Assembly (NCBI GenBank): GCA_022592435.1
Contig: JABYQS010000005.1
Location: forward strand, 310,001 to 374,000
Reading direction: 5' to 3'
Origin: Cerioporus squamosus
Lineage: Eukaryota > Basidiomycota > Agaricomycetes > Polyporales > Polyporaceae
Length of the DNA stretch: 64,000 bases
Shown here: in pieces, positions 48,407-60,653 of the stretch
Layout: each line of letters starts with the position of its first letter
Numbering within the stretch: the first letter of the stretch is position 1
Position numbers and translations under genes: made by a program
The notes under the pieces: model-generated
What the model was told of the DNA's origin: nothing
Databases searched by the model: none
The model's input: the letters and a program-made list of their open reading frames with translations, nothing else

Positions 48407-49191
48407 CTATGATCGTGAGTGTGCGCTCTCCTGCGTTGGGGACTGTCCCCAGATGCGACCCAATGCTTGCCGCCAAAATCGTTCCGTCCGCAGCCGGACG
48501 CCCTCCCAACTATCAAGCGCAGGTCGAACGTCAAGATAGAAGGAGAGGTTCTTCGAGGCTGGCCCTCCGGTATGTCCGGAGTAGAAGTCGATGACATAGC
48601 GCATGCGAGTCCCGCAGCGGTCGACAACCCAGTCGTGACGGTCGAACGGTGGCGAAAACCTGGCGCAAGAAATCAGCTGGACGCTATTGGCCAATACACG
48701 AAGACATACCCAAGTAGCGAGTACCACCGCGCCCTCGGCGACATGTCATTTGGCCTACCCTTGAAGCTGACGAGCTTCACCCCACCGCACTTGTCTCCTC
48801 CCTGCCCTGTCTCCCACTTCATGATCTCCATCCACGCGCGTTCGTTCACGGCGTTGTGGATGGGCACCACGACCTTCATGTCCACCTCCTGAGGATTGTG
48901 GTTCTTCCGCGCCATCGCGGCGTAGAACTGCGCTTGTGACGGGTACACCCATTTGGTCCCATCTGGCCTTGGTATTGAGGACGTTTCGCGGTCAAGCGGG
49001 AGGTTGGTCGGAGGAAGGGGTGTATCGGGATACTCTGCAGCCCCGTGTCCGTCTTGCGACTGCCGGCCGAGTATGGATGCCCATGACGAGCGCTGTGTGT
49101 GGTCCACGGGACATTTGTCTGCTGACGCGGTGGAGAACGAAGCTGCGAGGGCGCTGTGGTCGACGGGACACTTGTCTGCAGAACTCGACAT
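48407..49191 (-). CDS. CYC3: Holocytochrome c synthase (cytochrome c haem lyase)
   Basis: Attaches haem covalently to apocytochrome c in the mitochondrial intermembrane space. The N terminus carries two copies of the haem-regulatory Cys-Pro-Val motif, both as DKCPVDH. Conserved segments follow: [21 protein letters not shown] is the family's presequence-to-core region, then [29 protein letters not shown] and, across the single intron, [10 protein letters not shown] with the haem-binding His, then [10 protein letters not shown] and [13 protein letters not shown]. About 245 residues. Starts at 49191. It diverges from the nitronate monooxygenase gene across roughly 310 bp. Confidence 0.93.
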
Positions 49192-49500
49192 GGCGAAGGC
49201 TTTTGGCAGAGGCTACCTTCCCGAAGCGCCCGCAAGCCAGCGTGATCTTGCTCGCGTGGGCCGGGAAACCGGGACGCGCTTTCGCACCGATCGCAGCCCG
49301 ACGCGTCCATGGTCGTCCCCGCACTGTGACTTGTCCCGCGCACCACACATGACCCTCCGGCACCGGCTACTCGAGTTGCAGGCACCGTTTAGCCTCGCCA
49401 GACATAAGTAGCTGCTGCGACTTCATCCTGGACTGCGACGTCTCCCCAGAAGTCACTCGCTGAACGAACCCGACGCCGAGCAATACTTCCCAAGCCCACC

Positions 49501-51018
49501 ATGCCGTCTTCTCCACCAGTCTTCTCGACTCCGCTCACGAAGCTGTTCAACATCAACCATCCGGTCATGTTGGCCGGTGAGCAGTTCAGTGCCCTGTGAA
49601 AGCATGTAACGGAAGTATGACCCCTTTCCGCGCGCAACAGGCATGAATGTTGCGGCCGGTCCCCGACTAGCTGCAGCTGTGACGAATGCCGGTATGAGTC
49701 TCCCTGGACTTCCTGTTAGACAGGCACACTCATATGGTATGCAGGTGGGATTGGTGTCATCGGAGGTGTCCGTCAGAGCCCGAAGATGCTCCAGGACAAC
49801 ATTGACGAACTCAAGAGCCACCTGGAAGACCCGAACGCACCGTTCGGCATCGACTTGCTCATCCCTCAAGTCGGCGGGAATGCACGCAAGACTAACGTAG
49901 GTCCATGTCTGCGCTCGCGCTATATCGCTTCAGCTCACTCACGCATGCGCAGTACGACTACTCGAAGGGCCAGCTTCCGCAGCTTACCGAGGTCATCGTG
50001 AAGAGCGGCGCGAAGCTGTTCGTCTGCGCCGTCGGCGTCCCACCCAAGGAGATGGTCGACAAGCTCCACTCGGCCGGCATAGTAGTCATGAAGTGGGTCG
50101 CTCGCTCTGGCTTCCTCGATTGCTCTGGTGCTTACGATATGATCCTTCTCGCAGTATGATTGGTCACCCCAAGCATGTACCGAAGGCACTGGCTCAGGGT
50201 AGGCAACATCCACTCCGGTCACTGTACCTGCCATCAAACTGACAGACATCTTCGTTCAGGCGTGGACGTCATATGCGCGCAGGGCGGAGAAGGCGGCGGC
50301 CACACCGGCGAGACACCCTTCTCAATCCTCATCCCCGCCGTCGTTGACCTCTGCAAGAACGCCAAGAGCCCTCTCACAGGCCAGCCGGTCATCGTCGTCG
50401 CGGCCGGCGGTATCGCAGACGGACGCGGACTTGCTGCGGCGCTGTCTTATGGGGCAGCCGGCGTGTGGGTGGGCACGCGGTTCGTCGCCAGCGTGGAGGC
50501 TGGTGCGCCCAAGGTCCACAAGGAGCTGGTCCTGAGCGCGGGATATGACGATATCACGCGTACCATCATCTACTCCGGACGCCCTATGCATGTGCGGAAG
50601 ACACCTTATGTCGCCAGCTGGTAGGTGCGCTTCAGGTATCTCGTGGATGTCGCTCACCTTGTGCGTTTCCAGGGATGGCAGGGAGCAGGAGATCGCAGAA
50701 CTCACTGCGCAGGGGAAGATCCCGCATGAAGTTGAGCTCGAGAAGCACCCTGAGAAGTCCATGGAGGGCCGCATGTGTAGGTTGCTCAGCACTGCACTTC
50801 TTGCTCACCATATCTGACCGCTTGGCAGGGCTCATGGGAAGGGTTGCAGGGTCTATCAAGGACATCCGACCAGCGAAAGAGATGTAAGTGCTTCACAGCA
50901 TCACACGGAGCTAGACGTACTGAACGACTCTGCAGTGTAGACGAGCTGGTGAACACAGCTGCAGCGAGTTTGCAGAACGCTACAAGCCTCCTGGTCACGT
51001 CTAAGGCAAAGCTTTGAT
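49501..51018 (+). CDS. Nitronate monooxygenase (2-nitropropane dioxygenase) family
   Basis: FMN-dependent TIM-barrel oxidoreductase that oxidises alkyl nitronates to carbonyl compounds and nitrite; fungi use it against propionate 3-nitronate and nitroalkanes. Exons join as LTKLFNINHPVMLAGMN, GGIGVIGGVRQSPKML, FGIDLLIPQVGGNARK, KLFVCAVGVPPKEMVDKL, CAQGGEGGGHTGETPF with the flavin-binding His, and VVAAGGIADGRGLAAALSYGAAGVWVGTRF, which is the phosphate-binding end of the barrel. The C terminus is LLVTSKAKL. About 370 residues with seven or more introns. The start MPSSPPVFSTPLTKLF is the first in-frame ATG. No targeting signal is obvious. Confidence 0.9.
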
Positions 51019-51089
51019 CAGTTCGAAGTCAGCATGGATATGTACGATATTGTGTTGCATCTATATCTGTCGTGCTTGGATATATATCT

Positions 51090-52745
51090 TCAGTCTTCCC
51101 CCATCAGTTCCGCTAGCTCTCGCTCTTCGTCTTCGTCCAACACGTCCGTGGACGCGGGTGCGCTTGCCGGCTTGGTTTCCTCCTGCGGGGCCTTCGGCGG
51201 TGGCGGCGGCGGCGGATGCAGAAGGTCTGCATGATCAATGTCACACGTCTCATTTTAGAGCGAATAACCGTCCAACATACCTTCGAGCCTCCATCTCCTT
51301 AGCGTGCCGTCAAGGCTTGCGCTCACGATCCACGGTTCCACCCTGACTTTGCCCGGCTCGCCCTCGACCTGGGACTTGCGTATCCACAAGCGCAGAGCCG
51401 TCACGTCGTGCCAGTGCGCGTCGATCTCTGCGATGAGCTCGGGTTCCTCTGGGGACGAGACGTCATACACGCGTATCATGTCCCCGGAACCCGTCAGCAG
51501 GTACGGCTCCGCGAGCGGGGTCACTGATAGCGGCAGGATGGTTCGGACTGCTGTTGGGTGCTGGATGGGCGGGATAGGTTTTGTGCCTGGTGTCGGTGCT
51601 GGTGCGGTGGCGGGTGCCAAATGAGGGATGATGTGCACCGTCTCGTCGGTCGACGCTGCATAGCGAAGCCATGTTAGGTACTCGTGAATCCTCACGAGGC
51701 AGGAGAGTGGCATACCAGTCCAAAGAAGACCGTTTCCGTAGATCATGTCGTCGACTTTCGTCCGGTGATGCTTCAGCTCCCCAGCGAGAGTGCTCTGCCA
51801 TCGAGGGGGAGTGCCGCTGTCCTTCGTGATTTCCCAGATCTTGATGATGCCCATCGTGTCTGCGGTATAAAGGACTGCAGATGTGTCCGACACGGCTCGT
51901 GCGTCTAGCGACTCGACTGGTCGCGTGTGATCTGTTAGGACACCAACCGACGTTAACGGCTTGCCCTCCGCCACATTGGAGAGATCCCTAAGGGCGTTCG
52001 TCAGTGCATCATCAGGATGGCTCGGGCAAGGAAAGTCAGACCATAGTCGAACGATCTTGTCAGATCCGCTGGACGCCAATAACCGCAATGAAGGTATTAC
52101 ATGCAGTGCCTTCACGAAGTCTGAATGCGCATCCGTAGAAGATATGAGCTCCTTGGTCTGTAACAACGGGGTAAGCTCAGAGCATCGGAGGAGGTCGAAC
52201 GTACTAACCTCAACATCCCATACTTTGATTGTCTAGCAGACGTACGATTAGAATAGAACGAAACGCGAAGCAAAAGACAACACTACTTTATCCCATGAAC
52301 CGGTTATAAGCAGGTCGTCCTTTCCGGAGCCTGGCACACGGTCCACAAACGCGAGCGATGTCACCGGCGCCGTGTGCCCCTTGAACAGTTGAAGCGTCTT
52401 CCCGGTCTGTCTGCCGCAGTAAGCTCCTCGCAACCCGCGACGATCATCGGCAGCGGATGCGCGGCCGCTGACCCTCAGAGCGACCCACCTCCAGGTCCAG
52501 CTTTCTGATGACGGTCGTGTTCTCCGCGATCCAAGCGACGTTCTCGCGAACTCGGAGGGCCAACGCTTTCCCGGTGATCTCTATGGGCGAGCCAAGCTCC
52601 TTTATGCGCTCTGCCTTGTCTTTGCGAGCCTTCGCTAGTGTCAGAGCATGACGCGGGGACGATGATGGCGCGTCGGGCAGCGTACTTGTTCGAGCTTGAG
52701 CTCTGCCTCGGAGCGAAGGAGGTTGGACTTGTCCGCGGGCTGCAT
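51090..52745 (-). CDS. WD40-repeat protein
   Basis: A beta-propeller protein; no specific orthologue recognised. The N terminus (MQPADKSNLLRSEAEL) is a short helical, charged segment rather than a blade. At least five WD-type blades follow: RENVAWIAENTTVIRKLDLE, LFKGHTAPVTSLAF with LLITGSWDKVIKVWDV, SDFVKALHVIPSLRLLASSGSDKIVRLW, DHTRPVESLDAR with YTADTMGIIKIWEI, and IVSASLDGTLRRWRLE. The last exon, joined over an intron after WRLE, is Pro-rich then acidic (DEDEERELAELMGED) and stops at 51090-51092. About 430 residues. The start at 52745 lies right after an acceptor-poor region and has no competing ATG. Such fungal propellers are usually scaffolds, but the partner is unknown. Confidence 0.75.
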
Positions 52746-53386
52746 GACACTGATAGATGGTAACACGGTGTCGGAAGGACGGGACCCTGAGAAAGGCTAC
52801 TTGTTTGCTTGTTCGAAGCAATTGATCGGGTTGTTGACCGAGTCGGAATCAGACCGACCTTTGTCGACGCGCTGTAGTTGCGCTGTAGCGCGCTGTGTTA
52901 ATAGACTTGCCCATTGTGGCCGTATCGAGATCCGGCGCTTCACGCCGCCTATGATCGCCGTCTCAATGAAGACTTGTCCCGCGCGCCGACCGCGACTTTA
53001 CCCCCAACCACCACCTCCCAGTGGCCCGGGGACCGCATACAGGTACGTTTGTTCTTGCCCAGACATGCGCGAATACTCACCCAGGACTGCCTCGGACAGC
53101 GGAGGAGAACAAAGGAGCGCCTCACCGTCAGCCAAAGTCAAACTATCGAAGATCTCTTGCACTACGCGAGATAGCCGCGAACAACGTTCAGGGTTGGACG
53201 GCCAAGCTCATTTGATTCCTACGCCGCGGTTGTGCGCGTGAGTATCGGGACTTCGATTATACGCCAGCTCCTCTCACACTTTTCGCAGACCACGCCACGA
53301 CCATAGCATACACTCCGAGTGGGTGCATTCAGACCACCCACCACCCACCACCCCTTCACCGACCTCACTCTACTAAACACATCACG
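52746..53386. other. Divergent intergenic region, 640 bp
   Basis: Contains the promoters of the WD40 gene (minus) and of the unknown helical protein (plus). A plus-strand open frame at 52914-53174 begins with a plausible peptide (PYRDPALHAAYDRRL) but has no supported start context or splice partner. No gene is called. Confidence 0.45.
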
Positions 53387-54243
53387 ATGAGCGGCCGACT
53401 TGCGTCCTTTCGTGGCCCGTCCACACCTTCCTCCTCTCCGGTCGCTGCTCGTCAGCACAATACCCCTGCCTCTCCCTCAAGACTCACCGAGCTTCCTTAC
53501 CACCGCACACTCCGAGCGCAGCTGCTCGAGCTGCGAAATATTGCCTACGAGTGGGATGAGCGGGTATCCGGCCAGGGGCTCAAGGCCGCGTCAAGTCTCA
53601 TTGATGCTCGGACAGAACTTGAGTGAGTGTTGGTACGCATGGTCCCTACCCTCCAGTACTAAGAGGTTTGCACCAGTAACGAGCTCGCCCTGATACCTTT
53701 CGGGAAGCAACCGACATATCCCATTGTATATGAGAAGCTCCGTTTCATGGAGAGCTGTATAGAGGAGCTTAACGAGGTGGTCAGACGACTAGTACGTTCG
53801 CATTCATGCCTATCCCGTTTCCCTGCTCATATTCTCTTCCGTAGGACAAGTTGTTCCTTAAGATGGTGAAGATCATCCGTACACTGGAGACCCTCCTGCA
53901 CGAAGTGCACAAGACTAAGGGCTGGAAGCATGTCGAAGAACCGCTCTGGGTCACCTGGTCACTAGAGAAGTTCGGTAGGTCCCCTCCCAGTAGCCATGCC
54001 TCCCCAGACGTTGACCCGTCCACAGTCACGAAGCTCCCCTACATCCTGAAGCCCTACCGACGGTCCCTGGAGATGCACCTTGACCTGGTCGAGCAACTAC
54101 GCCCGCATGACGTCACGTTTGACCAGTCCAGGCACATCATCGCTATGTGGCAAGCCCAGCCGCACCTCGCGCAGGGCGGGTGGGACGCCATTTGGGAAGA
54201 TATCTGTACCGTGGAGGTCGACCGCTGGGGTGCTGCCCGGTGA
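53387..54243 (+). CDS. Conserved helical protein of unknown function
   Basis: Four exons splice cleanly to about 225 residues. The N-terminal 40 residues are Ser/Pro-rich and disordered (PSTPSSSPVAARQ). The rest is predicted alpha-helical by composition: LRAQLLELRNIAYEWDERV, then YEKLRFMESCIEELNEVVRRL, then DKLFLKMVKIIRTLETLLHEV, with heptad-like Leu spacing suggesting a coiled coil, and a C-terminal region PYILKPYRRSLEMHLDLVEQL. No transmembrane segment, signal peptide or named domain. The introns (after DARTEL, RRL and LEKF) have good donors and acceptors and keep the frame, which supports a real gene. The function cannot be inferred from the neighbours. Confidence 0.7.
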
Positions 54244-54608
54244 CCGCGAATCTGTCAGGACTCAGGTACCGCCTCATCCCAGTACCATACTACTCACGCA
54301 TCACTGACGACGTCAGCCGCACTTGTACATACTGTACACACCCCCACCGCCGAGACGGACTGCTTCACATACCAGATATCACTTGTCGGGTGACATACAT
54401 ATAGCCTCCATCATACATAGCCTACGGTGCTAATTCGGCCTGTACATACTTACTTATCGCCTACGTTACAGTACTGTGCTGTCGAAATTGCTCTGTTTAG
54501 CTGTGCCTACCAATGTATCATTTTTCGTATCCTTCTCGGGGGTCTCGGGTGGTGGCTGGGGCGGTTGGGCGACCGCTGACAGGTACGTGACATGGAGGCG
54601 ATCAGTGA
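54244..54608. other. Convergent intergenic region
   Basis: Between the stop of the helical protein and the stop of SEN15. Locally AT-richer than coding sequence (gtacatac repeats, tatcatttttcgtatcc). It should hold two 3' UTRs; no gene seen. Confidence 0.5.
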
Positions 54609-55194
54609 TCACAGCGGTGGCTTGACTATGCCCGGACTGATCTTGTAGTACACGATGGAAGAATCCTCGGTGTTGATCGCCAGGTAGACGTGAGGAGGAC
54701 TGCCAAGCTCCTTGAAGGTCGTTCGGATCCTACCGTGAGGGTGAGCTTGATATCCTGAGGTATGATCAAAAGAGGATGCGCACCACTCTGTCGATAGCGA
54801 CTCAGACAATGAGCACGGTACCACGCACAGCAGGTCGTCCTTTGTAAGATAGCATCAGCGCAGGCTTTACCACCATGACGTCGACGGCAAAACTCACCAT
54901 CTGCGGTCGCTGGCCGCGCATGCCGCACCTCAAGCATCCAGGAAGCTCGACCACTTCAAGGTCGGTCCATTGTTGAGCTGAACGAATATGATTGTCAGAG
55001 GTTTTCAGCAGTCGTCTCACGTCGTCGCAGTTCCGCACCTAGCTTCAGATCGTTGTATGTCTGGAACAACGGTCCCGCTGCTTTGGGATATTTTGAGAGG
55101 TAAGGCGACAGTGTCTCGTACTGGAAACGCCACAATTAACCTTATACAACACTCGCAGGCATGTTCAACCACTCACGGACGGATGCTGATCCAT
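54609..55194 (-). CDS. SEN15: tRNA-splicing endonuclease subunit Sen15
   Basis: Structural subunit of the heterotetrameric tRNA-splicing endonuclease (Sen2, Sen34, Sen54, Sen15), which removes introns from pre-tRNA. Exon 1 is only six codons (MDQHPS, 55194-55177) and splices to YETLSPYLSKYPKAAG, then LAQQWTDLEVVELPG, then DDLLCVVPCSLSESLSTEW. The C-terminal core ELGSPPHVYLAINTEDSSIVYYKISPG is the Sen15 signature. About 130-150 residues. The segment between STEW and KELG is unusually long (about 28 residues with no similarity to family members I can recall); it may hide an unrecognised intron, but no donor/acceptor pair there kept the frame. Confidence 0.82.
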
Positions 55195-55427
55195 CCGTGC
55201 ACGAAGAGGTGGCCGCGCTGGTCAAGCAATGTGACTGCACAAACTGACTCGGAAAAAGCCACTGCATTCTGTCCAAATTAGGCAGGCGCTGTATTCGAAG
55301 TTTTCCCCGTCGAAGTGGCGAGCCCGCCCAGCCGTAACATCAGTGTATACCAGAGTACGATACATGTCGCGCGTAAGTGCAGGATACAACAATATGGTGT
55401 AGCAAAATGCGTAGATCACAGGCGCAC

Positions 55428-58400
55428 TCAGTCCTCGTCGTCCGATATCTGGATCTCGTCCGCGTTCGCCTGCGCGGCGGGAGCAGTCTCCAACGGCTCC
55501 TGCTGCCTGACGTTCGTACTCGACTTCGCCGACACGAACGCCGGAGCCTTCGGCCCTCCTCCACCAGCAGCCTGTCTCTCCGCCGCGGCCATGGGATCGA
55601 CAGGCGCCGCCTCGGCTTCGGTCTCCTGCCCGCTCTCCTTCGCCGCCATCTGCGCGGCAAGATACGATGCCTCGGTATTGAACTGCGCCTGCACGCTGCG
55701 CTTGATCCGGAGCATCTCGCGGAACGTATCCTCGGACCCGGTCTCGATCTCGAAGTTGTTCCACTCCTGCCAGAACTTGGGGTGTACCCGCGGGTCGCAA
55801 AACTGCGAGGCGTGCGCATAAATGGCACGTGCACGGTCGATCTCGCCGAGCTTGCGCTCCATCGCGGCGAAGCGCAGGCACATCTCGGCGGTCTGGCGGT
55901 CGGGAAGGATTTCGAGGGCACGCTCGTAGATCGGGCGCGTTGCTGGGAGACCATAGTTCGATGTGGCCTTCGCGATGTAGATCGTAAAGAGCTGATGTGA
56001 AGACGGTCAGATAGAATCCACACATGTCGAAGACAAACAGGACATACCTCGAACTTGTCCTCGTCTGCGACGGCATTGGTCGCCCGGTCGTAGATGGACA
56101 TCGCCCGCTTGGCCAGGCCATGCTCCTCTTCGAACACTGCGTACATCATGTAGATAGGCTTACACGACTTCGGCGGGCACTTCTCCAGCGCCTGCTCAAA
56201 GAGGTCCCGTGTACGCTCGATCTTCGATCCGCCCTGCACAGGTGTCAGCATTGCATCTCATAGATATGAGCAACAGTACTCACATAGCGTTTCACAAACT
56301 TCGCAAGGTAGATGTTCCAAATTTCGAAAGAGACGGGGAAGGTGAAGAGCTCCGTGCCGCGCTCGTACACCTTGAAGCTCTCCTCATAGTACTTGTTCTC
56401 CTCCAAGAAGGCAGCGTAGTTGACGATGATCTGAGCATTCGCGATGCGCAGGTCCAGGATTTTGTCATATACGGCCTTGGTAGACTCCACAGTACCGAGC
56501 GACTCTTCCAGGTCTACATAGAACGACCAGAGTTTGAGCGACTTGAACAACCGCGCTTGTGCAGAGAGCGTCTAAAGAGACAGTCAGGACTTGTGGACAT
56601 GGCGCGAGGAATGGTGCATACGTGGTCGAAGTAGTTAATCTTGGTGTTCTTAGGTATGACCGCGGCGCGCTGCATGACTCGGATGGCTTCGTCGTAGTTT
56701 CTGTGTGGGCGATGATGAGTCGATGCAATGGCAGACGGAGTATGTGACGTACTCGTGGCGGATTTCCATCTCTGCCCACTCACACCATACCTCCGCCAGT
56801 TCGTCAACAGTCTTGAAGTTGACCTTCGTGGCCTTGTCGAGGATCTTGCGAGCACTGTCAAGATCATGTTCTGCTTCACCGGTGGTCCCGCCCTCCTCGT
56901 AGAACTTCGCAAAGTTGATATATAAACGGTGGAAATTGGCGGTGGCTCGACGGGGGTTGATCGTCGCAAGGGCCTTGTCGTATGTCTCCGCGACCTGCAG
57001 GGTGCCACACAATGAGCGGCTCATCAAACACGAGAATTATTCCACTACGCACCTTCTCGTCGTTCTCTCCCCACAGAGCCACCCGCTTCTCCCACTCCTG
57101 GACGTCGTTCGGATTCCTCCGGAGTAGTACGTCGTTGACTAGGAATGGACGCCGATCCATGAGCTCCTCGAACTCTTTCATCTTCACGTCCAGCTCCTTC
57201 TCCGTCTCCTTGACATCCTCTTCGTCCTCGTCCTCGTCGGGGTTCGCAAGGCTCTCCATCAAGGCGCTGATCAGACTTTCCGAAAACTCCGCATACGCGT
57301 CGAAGATTTGGGTGAAATCACGGATAGTGAGCACCGATGCAAGACCACGTTCGAAGGTGTGCTTCGCGCGATCGAACTCTCCGCGCTTGATCCAGTACGT
57401 CGCGAGGCCAGTCCAGAGGCGACCTGCCTGGTCCTTGTAGACCTCAAGACCATCTTTGTGCACGATGTTCTCGACGTTGAGCTTGCGTGGGCTGCGGGCG
57501 TCCTCGTCTTCATCGTAAGGCGCAAGCGTCTTGCCGTCGGAGCCAACGGCCACTGCCGGGCCGGCGAACCGTATGAGCTTGCCGTCTACGGCGGCGGGTT
57601 CTGGTGACTGCTGTGATTCCGCTTGCTGTGCCTCAGCATCGTCCGCTATCTTCTTGTTGGAGTCGATGGTGTCGGGAACGTCCAGTCCGACTTCTTCAGC
57701 GTGCTGCTCGACGACATCTAGGAACTCGCCCAGAAGCTGGTATGGACTCTTCCCTTCAGGGCTGGTGTACTCTCCTCGCGCCGCTTTGCGGGCAAGTGAT
57801 AGCAGCAACTTGGCCGCTTCCAGTGGTCGGGGGTCGGGATTGTTTTCTGAAAGTAGAATGGCGGTATAACGTTCCGTGATGCTGGGGTCAACAGCGAGGT
57901 AACGGCGGTATACGGCGACAGTCGTTGCTCCACCCTTCGACTCGGCCCACAAGAGGTAACGCGCCCATATCCTCGCGTGGAGTGATGGAGGTAATGTCCG
58001 CAACGCACGGTCAAAGGTTCGACGTGCGTGAGTATGAGATACTTGCGGGGGGCAGAACGGGTGATTGAAGATGGAGAGGTATAGTAGCCATATGCGTGGC
58101 ATCTACTGAACCGTCAGAACGTCTAGACTTGCAACTCATGAACGGGACGCACCCTTGGTAGCCACATGAGACAACGCTCGAAAGTGGCAATCAGCAACCT
58201 CCACTCCTCCCAGCCTACGATGCCGTCAACACCGCCTTCCCATTGCTCGAGGTCCTCCTGCTCATCCTCCAGAGCCTCGCGCATCTCAGGGAACTTCTTC
58301 CTGCCGCCGGCTTTCTTCTTGACTACGAGCTTGCCCAGAACAAGGGACATCCGAGTTTGCAAGTAAGATTTCCATAGCTTGAATGAAGCTGGGAATTGCA

Positions 58401-58728
58401 TGAGAGCGGCTTCGTAGAGGTACGTCTGCCGTTGCAAGGATTTGCGAGCAGCAGGAGAGGAAAGCGGGCCGAGAAGAGCAGCTGCTTCTGGTGGAAAGTC
58501 TGAGGCACTCTCCGCCTTCTGCAGGGCAGCAGAGTTCTCCTTGACATTCTGTATAGCCGTCCACCAGTGTCTGAACGAGAATGGGTTCCGCAGGAGATCT
58601 TCCTCGCGATGCAGGTCCTTGGTGGAGACAAGGTCTGGATGTGTTGTGGGCGTCGGCGTGGGGAAGGTAAGGGGGAAGATGGACGTCAACGACTCCAGCG
58701 TCGGTTGCTGGGAGACCGCGGCAGGCAT
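55428..58728 (-). CDS. SYF1: Pre-mRNA splicing factor Syf1 (XAB2)
   Basis: HAT-repeat scaffold of the NineTeen complex, acting in spliceosome activation; the human homologue XAB2 also serves transcription-coupled repair. The N terminus (TLESLTSIFPLTFPTPTP, then HREEDLLRNPFSFRHWW) is characteristic. Numerous HAT repeats follow, recognisable by W..Y/A..E patterns such as LWTGLATYWIKRGEFDRAKHTF, AEVWCEWAEMEIRHE, LWSFYVDLEESLGTVESTK and IYMMYAVFEEEHGLAKRAM. The C-terminal end FWQEWNNFEIETGSEDTFRE and a final acidic EIQISDDED are also typical. About 950 residues, five to seven short introns. The frame opens further upstream only from a TTG, so I used the ATG at 58728. It is divergent from BET4, start codons about 210 bp apart. 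Confidence 0.93.
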
Positions 58729-58939
58729 TTTGGCGGCAGACGAGGAGGAGGAGGCCGACGTCGAGGCCGAGGAGGGGGCGGTTGTGGACAACAGCGAGGA
58801 ACACGCTCACATTCAGTGCACGGCCAGGCGCGCGTAGGAGGTTTTCCCACGTGCCACAAGCGCGATCACAGACCGCGTCGTCGGCGTCTGCCAGAGTCGA
58901 TTGCGGTTATCTCTCGACCACCACAGACCACCACCTCTC

Positions 58940-60353
58940 ATGGTAGCGTCCGCTTCCGCGACAGCTTCGTTCTCCACGCTGACCATCTTATAGCACGGCG
59001 TCAAACGTGTTAGATACTCGCGCGAGGCTCTTGCGGCGCAGAAGGAGCGAGAACGAGCGAAGTTGCAAGAGTTCCAAAGCTTGACCGCGGAGGTCCTCAG
59101 CAGAGTAAGTTCGACCGTGAAGGTACTTGGCTGCCGTGCCTATATGAATCTCCCTCTGGTAGAAGAAGAACAGCAAATATGACAAGGAGGCCTTCGACCT
59201 CACTACCCGGCTGCTCCATGTGAACCCTGAGTTCTATACAGTCTGGAACTACCGGAGGGATATACTCCTCAACGGGATCTTCCCCGCAAGGTATGCGTGG
59301 TCAATCGCGCGTGCTGGGCCCATGAGTGTATCTGACGCGCTTGTCCAGCACTCCCGCCCAGATCAACGATGTCCTCTCGGACGATCTCTCCCTAACCACA
59401 ACGCTCCTGAAACAACATCCGAAAGTGTACTGGATCTGGAACCACCGACAGTGGTGCTTGCGGCAGGTACCAGACGGACCTAACGAAGCTGATTCCAACG
59501 GATGGCGTCAGTCGTACTGGAACAAGGAGCTCTTCGTCGTGGAGAAGATGTTGGAGGTTGATCCTCGAAACTGTCAGTGTCGATGTGCTTCCGAGGTTTG
59601 GCGACGGTCTCATGATGCGGTACAGTCCACGCATGGAACTACCGTCGTATCGTGCTAGAGAACATGCCTGTGAAGCGCACAGAAATCTCTGAGCTTGCGT
59701 ACACCAAGCGGAAGATCGAGGCCAACTTCTCCAACTTCAGTGCCTGGCACCAACGGTCCAAAGTACTGATCTCGTTATGGGAATCTGGCAAGTTGGACAA
59801 AACCAAGAGTGTGGAAGAAGGCGAGTCTGATCTACGAGTGTCCGAATGCCGACTGACCCTACGCAGAGCTGGACCTGGTTAAGAATGCGATGTACACCGA
59901 CCCGGGCGATCAGAGCGTTTGGATCTATCACCGCTGGCTTATTAGTCTAGGTGCGTGGAAGTCACGAGGTATCAACGACAACTGTTGACCGACCACGTCC
60001 AGGTGACAGCATGAGTGTGGTCGACAGGGAGATCCAGTCCATCGAAGAACTTCTCGAAGAACAACCGGACAGCAAATGTGAGTCAGCGCTCGGATATTGA
60101 TGTACCATAACTTACGATGACTAGGGTGCATGGAGTCTCTCGTGTTCTACAAACGACTGCTGCTGCGCAGGTACAGTGAGTCATTGTCGGACGAAGACCG
60201 GGGGAGATTAGCGAGCGATTGCGAGGAGTTGCTAGTCAAGCTGCAGCGTGTGGATCCCGACCGAAAGCAACGCTACGTGGATCTGTGTAAGTCGTCCACC
60301 GTGTCTCTCACCGCGAGCTGATAACGACTGCCGCAGCCCAACACAATATATGA
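58940..60353 (+). CDS. BET4: Rab geranylgeranyltransferase alpha subunit Bet4
   Basis: Alpha subunit of type II geranylgeranyltransferase, which with Bet2 and the escort protein prenylates Rab GTPases. The coding part of exon 1 is only the ATG (58940-58942), followed by a 51-nt intron ending TAG at 58993; the protein then reads HGVKRVRYSREALAAQ, the standard Bet4 start. Five prenyltransferase-alpha repeats follow: VWNYRRDIL, IWNHRQWCL, AWNYRRIVL, AWHQRSKVL and VWIYHRWLI. The last exon supplies RYVDLSQHNI with a stop at 60351-60353, joined over an intron; reading through instead gives a longer unlikely tail. About 330 residues. No leucine-rich repeat domain, as in other fungi. Confidence 0.9.
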
Positions 60354-60653
60354 TATGGCTAGGCAAGGTTACGCCTCGTAAATGCACAATACGCTTCATC
60401 AGATCCACCACGATTGATGATCAACATGGATAACCCCATGGTTTGGTTATAGGAGGCATTCAGACGCACTTAAGACAGTTCGGACACGGCTTATCGATTT
60501 CAAGCGCGTTACATATACAAGCACGAGTGCAGCCTATTCATACAGCCTATCCGGTGGGTTTGGCCGCCGTGACCCTGCACCATGATCCGGCGGTAAGGTG
60601 GAGGCTAGTGGATTGTGGGCGAGACGCAGGGATAGGGAAGTGCGAGAGCGCGT
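60354..60653. other. Convergent spacer between BET4 and the metallothionein gene
   Basis: Three hundred bases with short unsupported open frames. It should hold the 3' UTRs of both genes. Confidence 0.5.
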
